Source of the DNA: Flavobacterium aquicola
Lineage (GTDB): Bacteria; Bacteroidota; Bacteroidia; Flavobacteriales; Flavobacteriaceae
Assembly (NCBI RefSeq): GCF_003385115.1
Contig: NZ_QUNI01000004.1
Coordinates: 124,001-188,000, forward strand
Length of the DNA: 64,000 nt
Direction: 5' to 3'
The number at the start of each line of letters is the position of its first letter. Position 1 is the stretch's first letter. The notes below the pieces were generated by a model, which was given only the letters and a program-made list of their open reading frames with translations, did no database searches and was not told where the DNA came from. Position numbers and translations under genes: made by a program. Below, piece by piece: positions 7,651-17,841 of this stretch.

Positions 7651-8694
7651 ATGAAAACAACAAAAATACTGATATGCCTTCTTGCCATTCCACTTTTTTA
7701 TGCGTGCAAGGAAGAAAAAAAAGAGAACCCATTCGAAACAGCTGATATTATTCCAATAAAAACGGCTACTGTTCAATCTTTGGCAATGGCAGGAAATATA
7801 AGTGCATCGGGTTTAGTAACAACAGAAAACCAAGCGCATTATGGTTTTAAAATTGGCGGTGTCGTTAGCCGAATTTATGTAGAAGAAGGTCAGTTTTTTA
7901 AAAAAGGCCAGCTGTTGGCAACTTTGGATGAAACTGAAATTAATGCCGGTTTAAACCAAACCGATCTGAACGTAAAAAAATACGAGCGCGATTACAACCG
8001 TGCCAATAATCTCTACAAAGACAGCGTATATACTTTGGAACAGCTTCAAAACACAAAAACTGGTCTGGACATTGCCAAAAAACAGAAAGATGCCGTTGCT
8101 TTTAATGCCCGTTATGCCAAAATATATGCTGCTGCCGATGGGTTTGTTTCCAGTAAAATAGCTAATGAAGGAGAAGTTGTCGGACCTGGATCCCCTATTT
8201 TGGCCATAAACGAAACAAGTAAAAACAACAATTATTTATTAAAAATAGGTCTGACAGATACAGAATGGGCATCGGTTAAAATCGGTCAGAAAGCAACAGT
8301 TACCCTTGACGGATTTCCTGATACCCTTTTTGAAGCTTCCATTTTTAGAAAATCACAGGCAGCAGATGCTGCACTGGGTTCTTTTCAGGTAGAATTAAAA
8401 CTGGATATGAAAAACAGTAAACCGGCTGTGGGTATGTTTGGAAAAGCAGACATACAAGCGAATAAAGCCGAAGATTTTATCATCATTCCTTATAACTCAC
8501 TTTTAGAAGCCGACGGAAATAAAGCTTTTGTATTTATCGTAGTCAATAACAAAGTAAAACGTCAGCCTGTTACGATAACTAAATTTGAAAACAACAAGGT
8601 ATTCATAAAAGACGGTCTTCAAAAAACAGATCAGATCGTCATATCCAACAGCGCTTATCTAAACGAAGAATCAACGATTAAGATCATTAAATAA
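7651..8694 (+). CDS. RND efflux periplasmic adaptor (membrane fusion protein)
   Basis: A 347-residue HlyD/AcrA-like adaptor. The N-terminus has a lipoprotein signal with the acylated cysteine at residue 19 (LFYAC). A biotinyl-lipoyl-like half motif (KIGGVVSRIYVEEGQFFKKG, then QLLATLD) precedes a short helical hairpin, the second half motif (YAAADGFVSSKIANEGEVVG) and a beta-barrel domain. It links the inner membrane pump to the TolC-type duct and lies between their genes with 18- and 8-base gaps. Confidence 0.93.
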   Translation: MKTTKILICLLAIPLFYACKEEKKENPFETADIIPIKTATVQSLAMAGNISASGLVTTENQAHYGFKIGGVVSRIYVEEGQFFKKGQLLATLDETEINAGLNQTDLNVKKYERDYNRANNLYKDSVYTLEQLQNTKTGLDIAKKQKDAVAFNARYAKIYAAADGFVSSKIANEGEVVGPGSPILAINETSKNNNYLLKIGLTDTEWASVKIGQKATVTLDGFPDTLFEASIFRKSQAADAALGSFQVELKLDMKNSKPAVGMFGKADIQANKAEDFIIIPYNSLLEADGNKAFVFIVVNNKVKRQPVTITKFENNKVFIKDGLQKTDQIVISNSAYLNEESTIKIIK

Positions 8695-8702
8695 TTAATA
8701 GT

Positions 8703-11700
8703 ATGAAAATCACGAACTTTTCAGTTAAGAATTATCAGTTTACACTGATTCTCGCTCTTTTGGTTGCTGTGGTAGGAGTCCTTACCTTATTCACGATGCC
8801 AAGAGCAGAAGATCCTGCAACACATCCTCCACAATATCTGATTACGGTTATTTATCCTGGAACCAGTCCAAAAGATATGGAAGAACAAGTCGTAAAACCT
8901 ATTGAAAATAAAATTTATGGCTTAGAAAATATCGAAAAAATACTCACGACTGTAGAAGATGGTGTAGCCGCTTTTCAGGTAAAATTCAAATACGGAGTTG
9001 ATGTTGATAATAAATATCAGGAAATCTCTACCGAAATGAATGCACTGAAAAACAGTGAACTTCCAAAAGATATTTATCAGATAAAAACAGAGAAAATTTC
9101 GTCTTCGGATGTAAAAATTCTTCAGATCGCATTGGTTTCCGAAAATGCATCTGACAAAAAAATGCAGGATGAAGCGGATAAACTAAAAACCAGAATTGAA
9201 AAGATAACCAATCTTAAAGATGTAAAATACTCCGGAATTCCGGAACAGGAAATCCGAGTGGATTTGAATTTAGAAAAATTGGCACAATTAAAAATCCCAT
9301 TGAATGTAGTAATGGGAAGTTTGCAAAGTGAAGCTGCCGATATTCCCGGTGGAAGTATTGATTTGGATACCAAAGTATTTAATGTAAAAACCAGCGGTAA
9401 ATTCAAAAATGCAGATGATGTTGCCAATACGGTTGTTTACAATGCCAATGGAAAAATCATCTATATGAAAGATGTATCCGAAGTAAGCTACAAATCTGAA
9501 GTAGCATATCATATTACAAGAATCAATGGATACCGTTGCGTTTTGGTTACTGCCGGAATGAAGGACAATGTAAATATTAGTGATGTTCAGAAAGAATATT
9601 TACCTATAGTAGAGGCATTCTCTAAAGACTTGCCTGCTAACATTAAACTGGTAAAAAACTTTGACCAAGCCGATATGGTATCAAAACGTTTGGGACATTT
9701 AGGTTTTGATTTTGGATTGGCCATTCTTTTGGTTGTCATCACATTAGTGCCATTAGGTGGAAGAGCATCTGCTATTGTTATGATTTCCATTCCTTTATCC
9801 TTGGCTTTGGGATTAATTGCAATGAATGCTTTAGGCTATTCTTTAAACCAATTGAGTATTGTAGGGTTGGTCGTTGCTTTAGGACTGTTGGTTGACGACA
9901 GTATTGTGGTGGTCGAAAATATCGAGCGATGGCTTCGAGAAGGTCATACCAAAATGGATGCCGTTTTAATGGGAACAAAGCAAATAGGTATTGCTGTTGT
10001 CGGCACTACAGCCACTTTGGTTATAGCCTTTATCCCATTAGCTTTTCTTCCAGATATGGCAGGTGAATTTATCCGAAGTTTGCCAATGGCGGTAATCACA
10101 AGTGTATTGGCTTCTATGATTGTTGCTTTGACATTGGTGCCGTTTTTGGGAAGTCGCTTCTTGAAAACACACGAACACGGTGAAGGAAACATTTTTCTTC
10201 AGTATTTGCAAAAATTCCTTACGAGAGCCTACAGGGATATTATGCCCAAAGCATTAAAATTTCCAAAAACTACGATTGCCATTTCAATATTTTTAAGTGT
10301 TATTGCCTTTGGATTGTTTTCGGTAGCCGGATTTAAGTTATTCCCAACTTCGGAAAAACCAATGTTTTTAATCAACATAAAAATGCCCCTTCAAGCCAAT
10401 ATTTCGGAAAGTGACAGGGTAACAAAACTTGTGGAATCTGAGTTAAAAAACCACAAAGAAATTGTGTATTTCACTTCAAATGTGGGACACGGAAACCCGC
10501 AGATTTACTACAACGTGCATCCACAAGATAGAAAATCTGATTTTGCTCAGATTTTCGTGCAATTGGAAGATGAAGCTACACCTACTGAAAAAACGGCTTT
10601 GATTGAAAAATTGCGTGATATCTTTAAAACAATGCCTTATGCTAAAGTGGAGGTAAAAGATTTTGAACAAGGAACACCATTGGAAGCCAATATCGTTGTG
10701 CGTTTATTTGGCGAAGACCAAGAAGTTTTACGCAAATTATCTTCTCAGGTAGAAACTATTTTACGAAATCAAGAAGGAACGGTTTACATCAACAACGAAT
10801 TAAATACATACAAAACCGATGTCAAAGTAAAAATTAATAAAGAGAAAGCGAGAACATTGGGCGTACTGACAAGTGAGGTCGATAAAGTTATCCGTCTTGC
10901 TGTTGCAGGTTTAACAGTTGGGGATTATATAGATGACCGTGGCGATGCAAGAAATGTAACCATCACTTTACCAAGAAATAAATTCTCTAATCTTGATGCG
11001 CTGAAAAATTTATATGTAAATAATGTTCAGGGAACACCAATTGCATTAAATCAAATTGCAACCGTGTCTTTTGAAACGGCGCCTACAGCCATAAATCATT
11101 TCAACAAATCACGTTTTTCAAAAGTCAGTGCCATGTCAAAAAAAGGTTATTTAGCAAATGACCTGCTGGTAGATATTATTCCAAAATTGAATAAACTCAA
11201 AATGCCAAAAGGATATTATTACAAACTGTCTGGAGAAAAAGAGTCAGAAGGTGATGCATTGGGAGGCAATTTCCTGTCCGTAATTATATTGAGTGCCTTT
11301 TTGTTTATTGCGGTTTTATTGCTTCAATTTAAAACGTTTAAAGGAATCATCATTGTTATGTCCATCATCCCTTTAGGAATTTTAGGAGGTGTATTATTTT
11401 TAATAGCTACAGGAAACCCAATGTCACTGGTTTCTATTATCGGTTTCATCGGATTGTCTGGGATTCAAGTGAAAAACTCTCTTCTTCTGGTTGATTTTAC
11501 AAACCAATTACGACAAGAAGGAAAATCCATTGATGAAGCAATTGCTATTGCTGGTGAAACTCGTTTCCTGCCCGTAGTTTTAACATCTGTAACTGCAATC
11601 TGTGGACTGATTCCGCTGGCAGTAAATCCGAATCCACAAATATCTCCGCTGGCTATTGTATTAATTGGAGGGCTTATAAGTTCAACCATTCTTGCAAGAA

Positions 11701-11771
11701 TTGTAACTCCGGTAATGTATAAACTGATTCCGCCATCAATCGAAATTGAAAATAAAGAACCGCTTAATTAA
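8703..11771 (+). CDS. RND efflux transporter permease (HAE1-like)
   Basis: A 1022-residue proton-driven inner membrane pump of the AcrB/MexB superfamily. It has an N-terminal membrane segment with the family signature of a short loop (TMPRAEDPATHPPQ), large periplasmic loops, and twelve predicted membrane helices. The proton relay aspartates are present in transmembrane helix 4 as GLLVDDSIVVVENIER, with D398 and D399. The C-terminal half repeats the fold (IIGFIGLSGIQVKNSLLLVD). The length is normal. Gene order tetR-tolC-adaptor-pump and the paired operators indicate an inducible drug or solvent extrusion system; the substrate is not deducible. Confidence 0.95.
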   Translation: MKITNFSVKNYQFTLILALLVAVVGVLTLFTMPRAEDPATHPPQYLITVIYPGTSPKDMEEQVVKPIENKIYGLENIEKILTTVEDGVAAFQVKFKYGVDVDNKYQEISTEMNALKNSELPKDIYQIKTEKISSSDVKILQIALVSENASDKKMQDEADKLKTRIEKITNLKDVKYSGIPEQEIRVDLNLEKLAQLKIPLNVVMGSLQSEAADIPGGSIDLDTKVFNVKTSGKFKNADDVANTVVYNANGKIIYMKDVSEVSYKSEVAYHITRINGYRCVLVTAGMKDNVNISDVQKEYLPIVEAFSKDLPANIKLVKNFDQADMVSKRLGHLGFDFGLAILLVVITLVPLGGRASAIVMISIPLSLALGLIAMNALGYSLNQLSIVGLVVALGLLVDDSIVVVENIERWLREGHTKMDAVLMGTKQIGIAVVGTTATLVIAFIPLAFLPDMAGEFIRSLPMAVITSVLASMIVALTLVPFLGSRFLKTHEHGEGNIFLQYLQKFLTRAYRDIMPKALKFPKTTIAISIFLSVIAFGLFSVAGFKLFPTSEKPMFLINIKMPLQANISESDRVTKLVESELKNHKEIVYFTSNVGHGNPQIYYNVHPQDRKSDFAQIFVQLEDEATPTEKTALIEKLRDIFKTMPYAKVEVKDFEQGTPLEANIVVRLFGEDQEVLRKLSSQVETILRNQEGTVYINNELNTYKTDVKVKINKEKARTLGVLTSEVDKVIRLAVAGLTVGDYIDDRGDARNVTITLPRNKFSNLDALKNLYVNNVQGTPIALNQIATVSFETAPTAINHFNKSRFSKVSAMSKKGYLANDLLVDIIPKLNKLKMPKGYYYKLSGEKESEGDALGGNFLSVIILSAFLFIAVLLLQFKTFKGIIIVMSIIPLGILGGVLFLIATGNPMSLVSIIGFIGLSGIQVKNSLLLVDFTNQLRQEGKSIDEAIAIAGETRFLPVVLTSVTAICGLIPLAVNPNPQISPLAIVLIGGLISSTILARIVTPVMYKLIPPSIEIENKEPLN

Positions 11772-11777
11772 ATTCAA

Positions 11778-12575
11778 ATGAAAAATATAGTAATTACAGG
11801 AGCTTCAACTGGTTTTGGGCTCCTTTTGGCCACAAAGCTTCATGAAAAGGGTTTTAATGTTATTGGAACCAGCCGTGAGCCGGAAAAATACAAAAACAAA
11901 ATTCCTTTTAAACTGCTTAGTCTTGATATTTCAGATGACAATTCTATATCTTCCTTTACAAAAGAGCTTTACACCCATATCGATAAACTGGATGTTCTGG
12001 TTAATAATGCAGGCTTTTTTGTTATGGGAATTGCTGAGGAAACCCCAATTAAAATAGGATTACAGCAGTTTGAAACTAATTTCTGGGGGACTGTTAAACT
12101 TACCAATGCACTGCTTCCAAAAATGAGAAACCAAAAAGAAGGCAAAATTATCACTGTTGGTTCTTTTTTAGGATTGATTGGTCATCCAAATTTAAGTTAT
12201 TATTCGGCTTCAAAACATGCATTAGAAGGCTATTTTAAATCACTGCGTTTTGAAACCCATCAGTTTAACATCAAAATCAGTGTAATTGAACCTATGTTTC
12301 ACAAAACAAATTTTATTAATAATGCTGTTGCCACTCATGGAAATATTAAAGAGTATGATATTTTTAGACAAAAGCTTCAATCCTTCTATAACAATGAACT
12401 TCAAAAAGCACCACTGCCGACTGCGGTGGCTGATACCATCATTAAAGTTATTAATTCAAGAAATCCAAAATTCAATTATCCCATTGGAAAAGGCACATCA
12501 ATGATTCTCGCTCTTCAGCAGTTTTTATACAATGCTTTTGAAAGTGTTGTTTTAAAAGGAGTTGAGAAGCACTAG
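11778..12575 (+). CDS. SDR family NAD(P)-dependent oxidoreductase
   Basis: A 265-residue classical short-chain dehydrogenase: cofactor motif GASTGFG at the N-terminus (residues 7-13), NNAGFF near residue 76, and catalytic S-Y-x-x-x-K in the segment SYYSASKHALEGYF. It starts 6 bases after the RND pump stop codon, so it is almost certainly the last gene of the efflux operon. It may modify a compound that also induces or is exported by the pump (inference). The substrate is unknown. Confidence 0.9.
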   Translation: MKNIVITGASTGFGLLLATKLHEKGFNVIGTSREPEKYKNKIPFKLLSLDISDDNSISSFTKELYTHIDKLDVLVNNAGFFVMGIAEETPIKIGLQQFETNFWGTVKLTNALLPKMRNQKEGKIITVGSFLGLIGHPNLSYYSASKHALEGYFKSLRFETHQFNIKISVIEPMFHKTNFINNAVATHGNIKEYDIFRQKLQSFYNNELQKAPLPTAVADTIIKVINSRNPKFNYPIGKGTSMILALQQFLYNAFESVVLKGVEKH

Positions 12576-12719
12576 TAAGCAATAAATCTCAAAGGATTTA
12601 TTTTAAGTTCAGTAAAAAACGTTTCATTATTACCCACTTTTGTATCATAATAAAGAACAAGAATAAAGTGAGATTTATATCAATATTTAAAAAAAATAGT
12701 ATAAAAAAAAGTCAGTTAC

Positions 12720-12970
12720 ATGACTAAAAATCTGAATGTTTACCAACACTATCTAACCTATTTGCTTAAGCAGGAAACCGAAAAAACTGTATTGGAACTT
12801 ATTCATCTCTATTTGATTTCATAAGCAAAAAATTTATTGAAAGAGGAAAAAATGAATATTACTGAAATTTCTGTTTCGCTGGGATTCGAAAACCCAACTT
12901 ATTTTCCCGTTTATTTAAAAAAGAAGTTGGAATTACGCCCAAAATATTTAGAGAAGAAAGTTTAAATTAA
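12720..12970 (+). pseudogene. AraC family regulator, C-terminal remnant
   Basis: The frame starting at 12720 encodes the AraC helix-turn-helix: YLLKQETEKTVLELIHLYLI, then an in-frame TAA (where an E is expected), then AKNLLKEEKMNITEISVSLG and FENPTYF. A one-base shift follows, after which RLFKKEVGITPKIFREESLN completes the domain. The first two thirds of the protein are missing. It resembles the C-terminus of the intact AraC protein at 2157-3053. The 12576-12719 stretch before it shows no coding signal. Confidence 0.8.
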
Positions 12971-13050
12971 ATAATCAAGTCAGAAATCAAATCTTTTTGG
13001 ATTGCTTAATTAATTACTTCAGTTCTTTGTTGTAAATCCACTTTTAAAAG

Positions 13051-13085
13051 TCCGTCCCATTAAACCCATGGCGTCATGGGACGGA
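13051..13085. terminator. Inverted repeat, possible terminator
   Basis: TCCGTCCCAT (13051-13060) and ATGGGACGGA (13076-13085) form a perfect 10-base stem with a 15-base loop, between the AraC remnant and the convergent fucosidase gene. The following tract (TTGCTTT) is only weakly T-rich, so termination in either direction is plausible but not certain. The rest of 12971-13195 holds nothing recognisable. Confidence 0.45.
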
Positions 13086-13195
13086 TTGCTTTAAATAATA
13101 AGTCAGTAGGCTTCTTAGAAAAAAACAGCATGGATTTTAATCTTTACAATTTGTCCTATAGCGCATGAGATTCCTTTACAAAAGGCTATTTCATA

Positions 13196-14839
13196 TTAAA
13201 TTATCTCCAAAGCATTAGCATAAGAAGCTTCTGGTTTTTGACTAGGGAAGTACACTTCAAGCACATCTGAATTCTGCTTGAATTTCAATTTCTGGCCTGT
13301 GCTGACTAATTTGATCTCTGTTATTTTCTCTCTATGATACGAATTAGATTCTCCTAAGTTTTTAATAACTGCAGTCCCTTTTTCGGGCCAGCCCATTACA
13401 AAAGCATACAGTATTTTATCTTTTTGCACAAAACGAATGTCCTTGGATGTAAAAGGTTTTCCTTTTCCTTCGTTAAAACCCTGAGCTTTTAAAGCTCCTG
13501 CACTTCCCAGCTGAGGACCTTCTCCAAATATTTTCCAAGGACGCGTACCGTAAATACTTATGCTGTTAAGTTTCATCCAGACACCTATTTCTTTCACAAC
13601 CTGACGTTCTAATTCGTCTATGCTTCCATCCCCTCTCACTGGAATATTAAGCATTAAATTACCATTTTTACTTACTGCATCTATCAGGGTATGAATCACT
13701 GTTTTAGCCGACTTATACTCTTTTCTTTCGTAAACTCCACGGTCATAATGCCAGTTTCCTAAACAGGTATCTGTCTGCCAAGGCAATGGTTCAATATCAT
13801 TTCCCTGCCCCTTTTCGATATCCCAAACAATAGCTTTCTTTTGCTGTTCGTCCAGTATTTTACCCGTAATTACTGTCTGAACAGTTTTATTTTTCTGAAA
13901 GCTTTTATTGTACATATGTGCTGCTATACGCAAACCCGCATCACTAACAGGCCATAACGGTAATGCAGTATCGTCAAAATAAATCATATCCGGATTGTAT
14001 TTATCAATCAGATCAATGGTTCGGTCGTGAAAATTTTCCACATAAGCTTCTGATGGCTTTGCAACTCCATTTCCCCAGTTCCACTGGCTGTGTATCGTGC
14101 CATCATCCAAACTATTTTTACTTAATGGATGATTTTGTGCATATAACTCCTCAGGATCTAATCCTTCCCACCACGTTCCTTTTCCATCCGCTTTCGTTAG
14201 TTTTCCATCATAGGGAACTCCGGCAAGCGCTCCTTTTTTATCTGAACGCTGTGAAGTTTCAAACCAGCTCCAGGCATGTGCCGCGTGAACACTAACCGCA
14301 AAAGGAAGACCTGCTTTGCGGGCAGCTCTCTCCCATCCTGCTATAATATCTTTTTTCGGCCCCATTTTGGTCGAATTCCAATTCGGCTGATATTTGCTGT
14401 CATAAAGATCCAGATTATCATGGTGATTGGCCATTGCCATAAAATATCTTGCTCCCGAATCTTTATATAAATTAACTAAGTCTTCTGGATTCCAACTGTC
14501 TGCTTTCCATGTATTGATAACATCTTTAAAACCAAATTTTGAAGGATGGCCATATTTTTCAATATGATATTTATATTGCCAGGAACCCTCCTGATACATT
14601 CCTCTCGCGTACCAGTCACCTGCTTCGGGTTCGCACTGAGGCCCCCAATGCGCCCACATTCCAAATTTAGCATCACGAAACCAATCAGGAACCTGATACT
14701 TTTCAAGCGAATCCCAAGTTGGTTCGAAAGGTCCTTTGAAGGCAGGAGCATTAAGAACCTTGATTTGTCCTAATAAAGGCGATAGGTAAAGTCCTGCCAA
14801 GGCGGCTGTGCCTAATTTTAAAGCATTTCGTCTGTTCAT
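13196..14839 (-). CDS. Alpha-L-fucosidase, glycoside hydrolase family 29
   Basis: A 547-residue exported GH29 enzyme releasing alpha-L-fucose from glycans. The N-terminus MNRRNALKLGTAALAGLYLS is a twin-arginine-like signal. The catalytic barrel follows with GH29 hallmarks: WFRDAKFGMWAHWGPQ, YFMAMANHHDNLDLYDSKY, and the nucleophile region MIYFDDTALP, where the family nucleophile should be one of D289/D290. A C-terminal beta-sandwich ends the protein. No SusC/SusD pair or other glycosidase is adjacent, so it is not part of a full polysaccharide utilisation locus here. It is divergent from an AraC regulator gene (15087), which probably controls it. Confidence 0.9.
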   Translation of the reverse strand: MNRRNALKLGTAALAGLYLSPLLGQIKVLNAPAFKGPFEPTWDSLEKYQVPDWFRDAKFGMWAHWGPQCEPEAGDWYARGMYQEGSWQYKYHIEKYGHPSKFGFKDVINTWKADSWNPEDLVNLYKDSGARYFMAMANHHDNLDLYDSKYQPNWNSTKMGPKKDIIAGWERAARKAGLPFAVSVHAAHAWSWFETSQRSDKKGALAGVPYDGKLTKADGKGTWWEGLDPEELYAQNHPLSKNSLDDGTIHSQWNWGNGVAKPSEAYVENFHDRTIDLIDKYNPDMIYFDDTALPLWPVSDAGLRIAAHMYNKSFQKNKTVQTVITGKILDEQQKKAIVWDIEKGQGNDIEPLPWQTDTCLGNWHYDRGVYERKEYKSAKTVIHTLIDAVSKNGNLMLNIPVRGDGSIDELERQVVKEIGVWMKLNSISIYGTRPWKIFGEGPQLGSAGALKAQGFNEGKGKPFTSKDIRFVQKDKILYAFVMGWPEKGTAVIKNLGESNSYHREKITEIKLVSTGQKLKFKQNSDVLEVYFPSQKPEASYANALEII

Positions 14840-15002
14840 AATTTGTGATTATGTAAATAATTTATATATTTCCGATTATTATCGATATTCTTTAATTTGT
14901 TTATTTTAAAAGATAAGCTTACTGTTTTACTATTATTTCATCTTTTAATATATAAATTGATCATTAGTTTTTTTTTGTTATTAATTTCAGAACAATCAGC
15001 AA

Positions 15003-15010
15003 CAAATATA
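15003..15010 (-). promoter_or_regulatory. -7 element for the fucosidase gene
   Basis: On the minus strand 15010-15003 reads TATATTTG, a perfect match to TAnnTTTG, pointing toward the fucosidase gene and implying a leader of about 160 bases. No good TTTG lies at the usual distance, which fits an activator-dependent promoter. Confidence 0.4.
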
Positions 15011-15033
15011 ACTTAGCTTATATCTTTTTTTTT

Positions 15034-15065
15034 ATTCAAAAACGAGTTTTTATTATTCAAAAGCG
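15034..15065. promoter_or_regulatory. Direct repeat, candidate AraC-type binding site
   Basis: ATTCAAAAACG (15034-15044) and ATTCAAAAGCG (15055-15065) differ at one base and are phased exactly 21 bases apart (two helical turns). They lie in the divergent interval, just upstream of the fucosidase -7 element and of the AraC start. Tandem half-sites of about 21-base period are the typical arrangement for AraC family proteins. Confidence 0.5.
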
Positions 15066-15086
15066 GTATTTCACAACAATCTCATT

Positions 15087-15968
15087 ATGCCCAGCACTAC
15101 TTTTAAATATTCTTTTTCATTATTACATATCGATCATGTAAAACTCAATCATAAGTGGAATTATAGTAATGTAATTAGCCCTTACTATCGAATTTATTAT
15201 ATAGATGAAGGAAATGGTTTTATTTCAGACAATTCGGCTCGATGGGCTTTAGAACCAGGCAATATCTATATAGTTCCCAGCTTCACGATGTGCAATCTAA
15301 GCTGTGAATTGTATTTAAGCCAATATTTCATTCAGTTTTTTGAAGAATTTCCAGACGGAATTTCTCTATTCAATAATAATAGAAAAATAATTCGATTAAC
15401 AGCAACAGACCTTGATGTACTGCTTATCAAAAGAATGCTGCAAAACAATCCGGGACGAGGCATTAACAGATCAAACGATCCTAAAGTATACGAAAAAGAA
15501 GCTTTTTATAAAGAATACCGCTCGTTAAATAATGGAATAAAAGCTCATCTAAAATTTGAAAATCAAGGGATTCTTTTACAGTTAATTTCCAGATTTCTAA
15601 ATGCTAAGGATTTTAGTTCAGACAAACCGCAAATTACATCTTCAAAGATATTGGATGCAATGAGTTATATACAGATTCACTTGAACAAAAATATTACAGT
15701 ATCACAATTAGCCCAGAGAGCCAATCAGAATCATGATTATTTTTCTAAACAATTTCTGGCTCATACAGGTCAAAGACCTTTAACCTATATACACGAAAAA
15801 AAAATCGAAAGAGCACAATACCTTATTGCTGCCACTGACAAAACGTTTCTGGAAATAGCTTTAGACACGGGCTTTTCAAACTTACCTCATTTTTCGAAAA
15901 TCTTTAAAAAAATAGTGAACCTTACTCCTGGTGAGTACCGGCATAAGAACAATACTATGTCTATGTAA
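15087..15968 (+). CDS. AraC family transcriptional regulator
   Basis: A 293-residue regulator. The N-terminal half has a cupin AraC-binding pattern (YYRIYYIDEGNGFISDNSAR, EPGNIYIVPSF). The C-terminal 100 residues hold two helix-turn-helix units: KNITVSQLAQRANQNHDYFS and the signature FLEIALDTGFSNLPHFSKIF with the closing LTPGEYR. It is divergent from the GH29 fucosidase, with 247 bases between the start codons containing a 21-base-phased direct repeat, so it is the probable sugar-responsive activator of that gene (inference). Confidence 0.92.
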   Translation: MPSTTFKYSFSLLHIDHVKLNHKWNYSNVISPYYRIYYIDEGNGFISDNSARWALEPGNIYIVPSFTMCNLSCELYLSQYFIQFFEEFPDGISLFNNNRKIIRLTATDLDVLLIKRMLQNNPGRGINRSNDPKVYEKEAFYKEYRSLNNGIKAHLKFENQGILLQLISRFLNAKDFSSDKPQITSSKILDAMSYIQIHLNKNITVSQLAQRANQNHDYFSKQFLAHTGQRPLTYIHEKKIERAQYLIAATDKTFLEIALDTGFSNLPHFSKIFKKIVNLTPGEYRHKNNTMSM

Positions 15969-16142
15969 TTTCATCAAAAAAAGGGTTATCTACGATCACC
16001 GCGAGCAGTCTAATAATCAAAAAAAATGATTCATTTAAAAACTAAACTAAATTTTCCAGTCCAAAAGCTCTGATCAATCATCGCAAAAGAGAAAGATATA
16101 GCATTTTTTTACTCCTAGGCCAAACAAACAATCCAAAAACAT

Positions 16143-16173
16143 TTTGCTTTATAAATTTCATGGCATATATTTA
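16143..16173 (+). promoter_or_regulatory. Promoter of the metY leader
   Basis: TTTG (16143-16146) and TATATTTA (16166-16173) are 19 bases apart, a good fit to the Bacteroidota promoter. Transcription should start near 16180, giving a leader of about 208 bases before metY. The interval 15969-16142 shows no gene or structure that I can support. Confidence 0.5.
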
Positions 16174-16197
16174 CATAGCAGTTACAATCGAACTATG

Positions 16198-16333
16198 TAG
16201 TCAGAAACTTTCAATTAGTTTTTGATTAAATGTAAGAACTGACTAGAGAGCGAACATATTAACAGCAGAAATGTGTTCGAAAAGATACAAATTCCTGTCC
16301 GATGAAATTTAAATCACAAGTAATACTGCTTGT
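16198..16333 (+). promoter_or_regulatory. Structured 5' leader of metY, unassigned
   Basis: The predicted leader contains successive hairpins: TAGTCAG/CTGACTA (16198-16204 with 16239-16245); CGAACATATT/AATGTGTTCG (16251-16260 with 16270-16279, one G-U pair); and ACAAG/CTTGT (16316-16320 with 16329-16333). It does not show the conserved cores of SAM-I or SAM-II riboswitches. A regulatory role for methionine biosynthesis is an inference from position. Confidence 0.35.
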
Positions 16334-16384
16334 ATAATCGTCATTTCTTATTCTATTGTAAATTTTTTAACAATTTAATTATAA

Positions 16385-17695
<1,311 letters not shown>

Positions 17696-17727
17696 TCTGA
17701 ATTTTAACGAAATATCAGTAACAAAAA

Positions 17728-17760
17728 AAAGCCTGCAGAATATAACTGCAGGCTTTCTAT
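17728..17760 (+). terminator. Rho-independent terminator of metY
   Basis: AAAGCCTGCAG (17728-17738) and CTGCAGGCTTT (17746-17756) make an 11-base perfect stem with a 7-base loop, 32 bases after the metY stop. A-rich and T-rich flanks would allow function on both strands, serving the convergent lipoprotein gene as well. Confidence 0.75.
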
Positions 17761-17841
17761 ATAAATATCATATGCAGGAACTAAAAATTTAAGCTGTATT
17801 TAAAAGCTGATTCTGTACTATTTTTTATAAAAATGACATTA

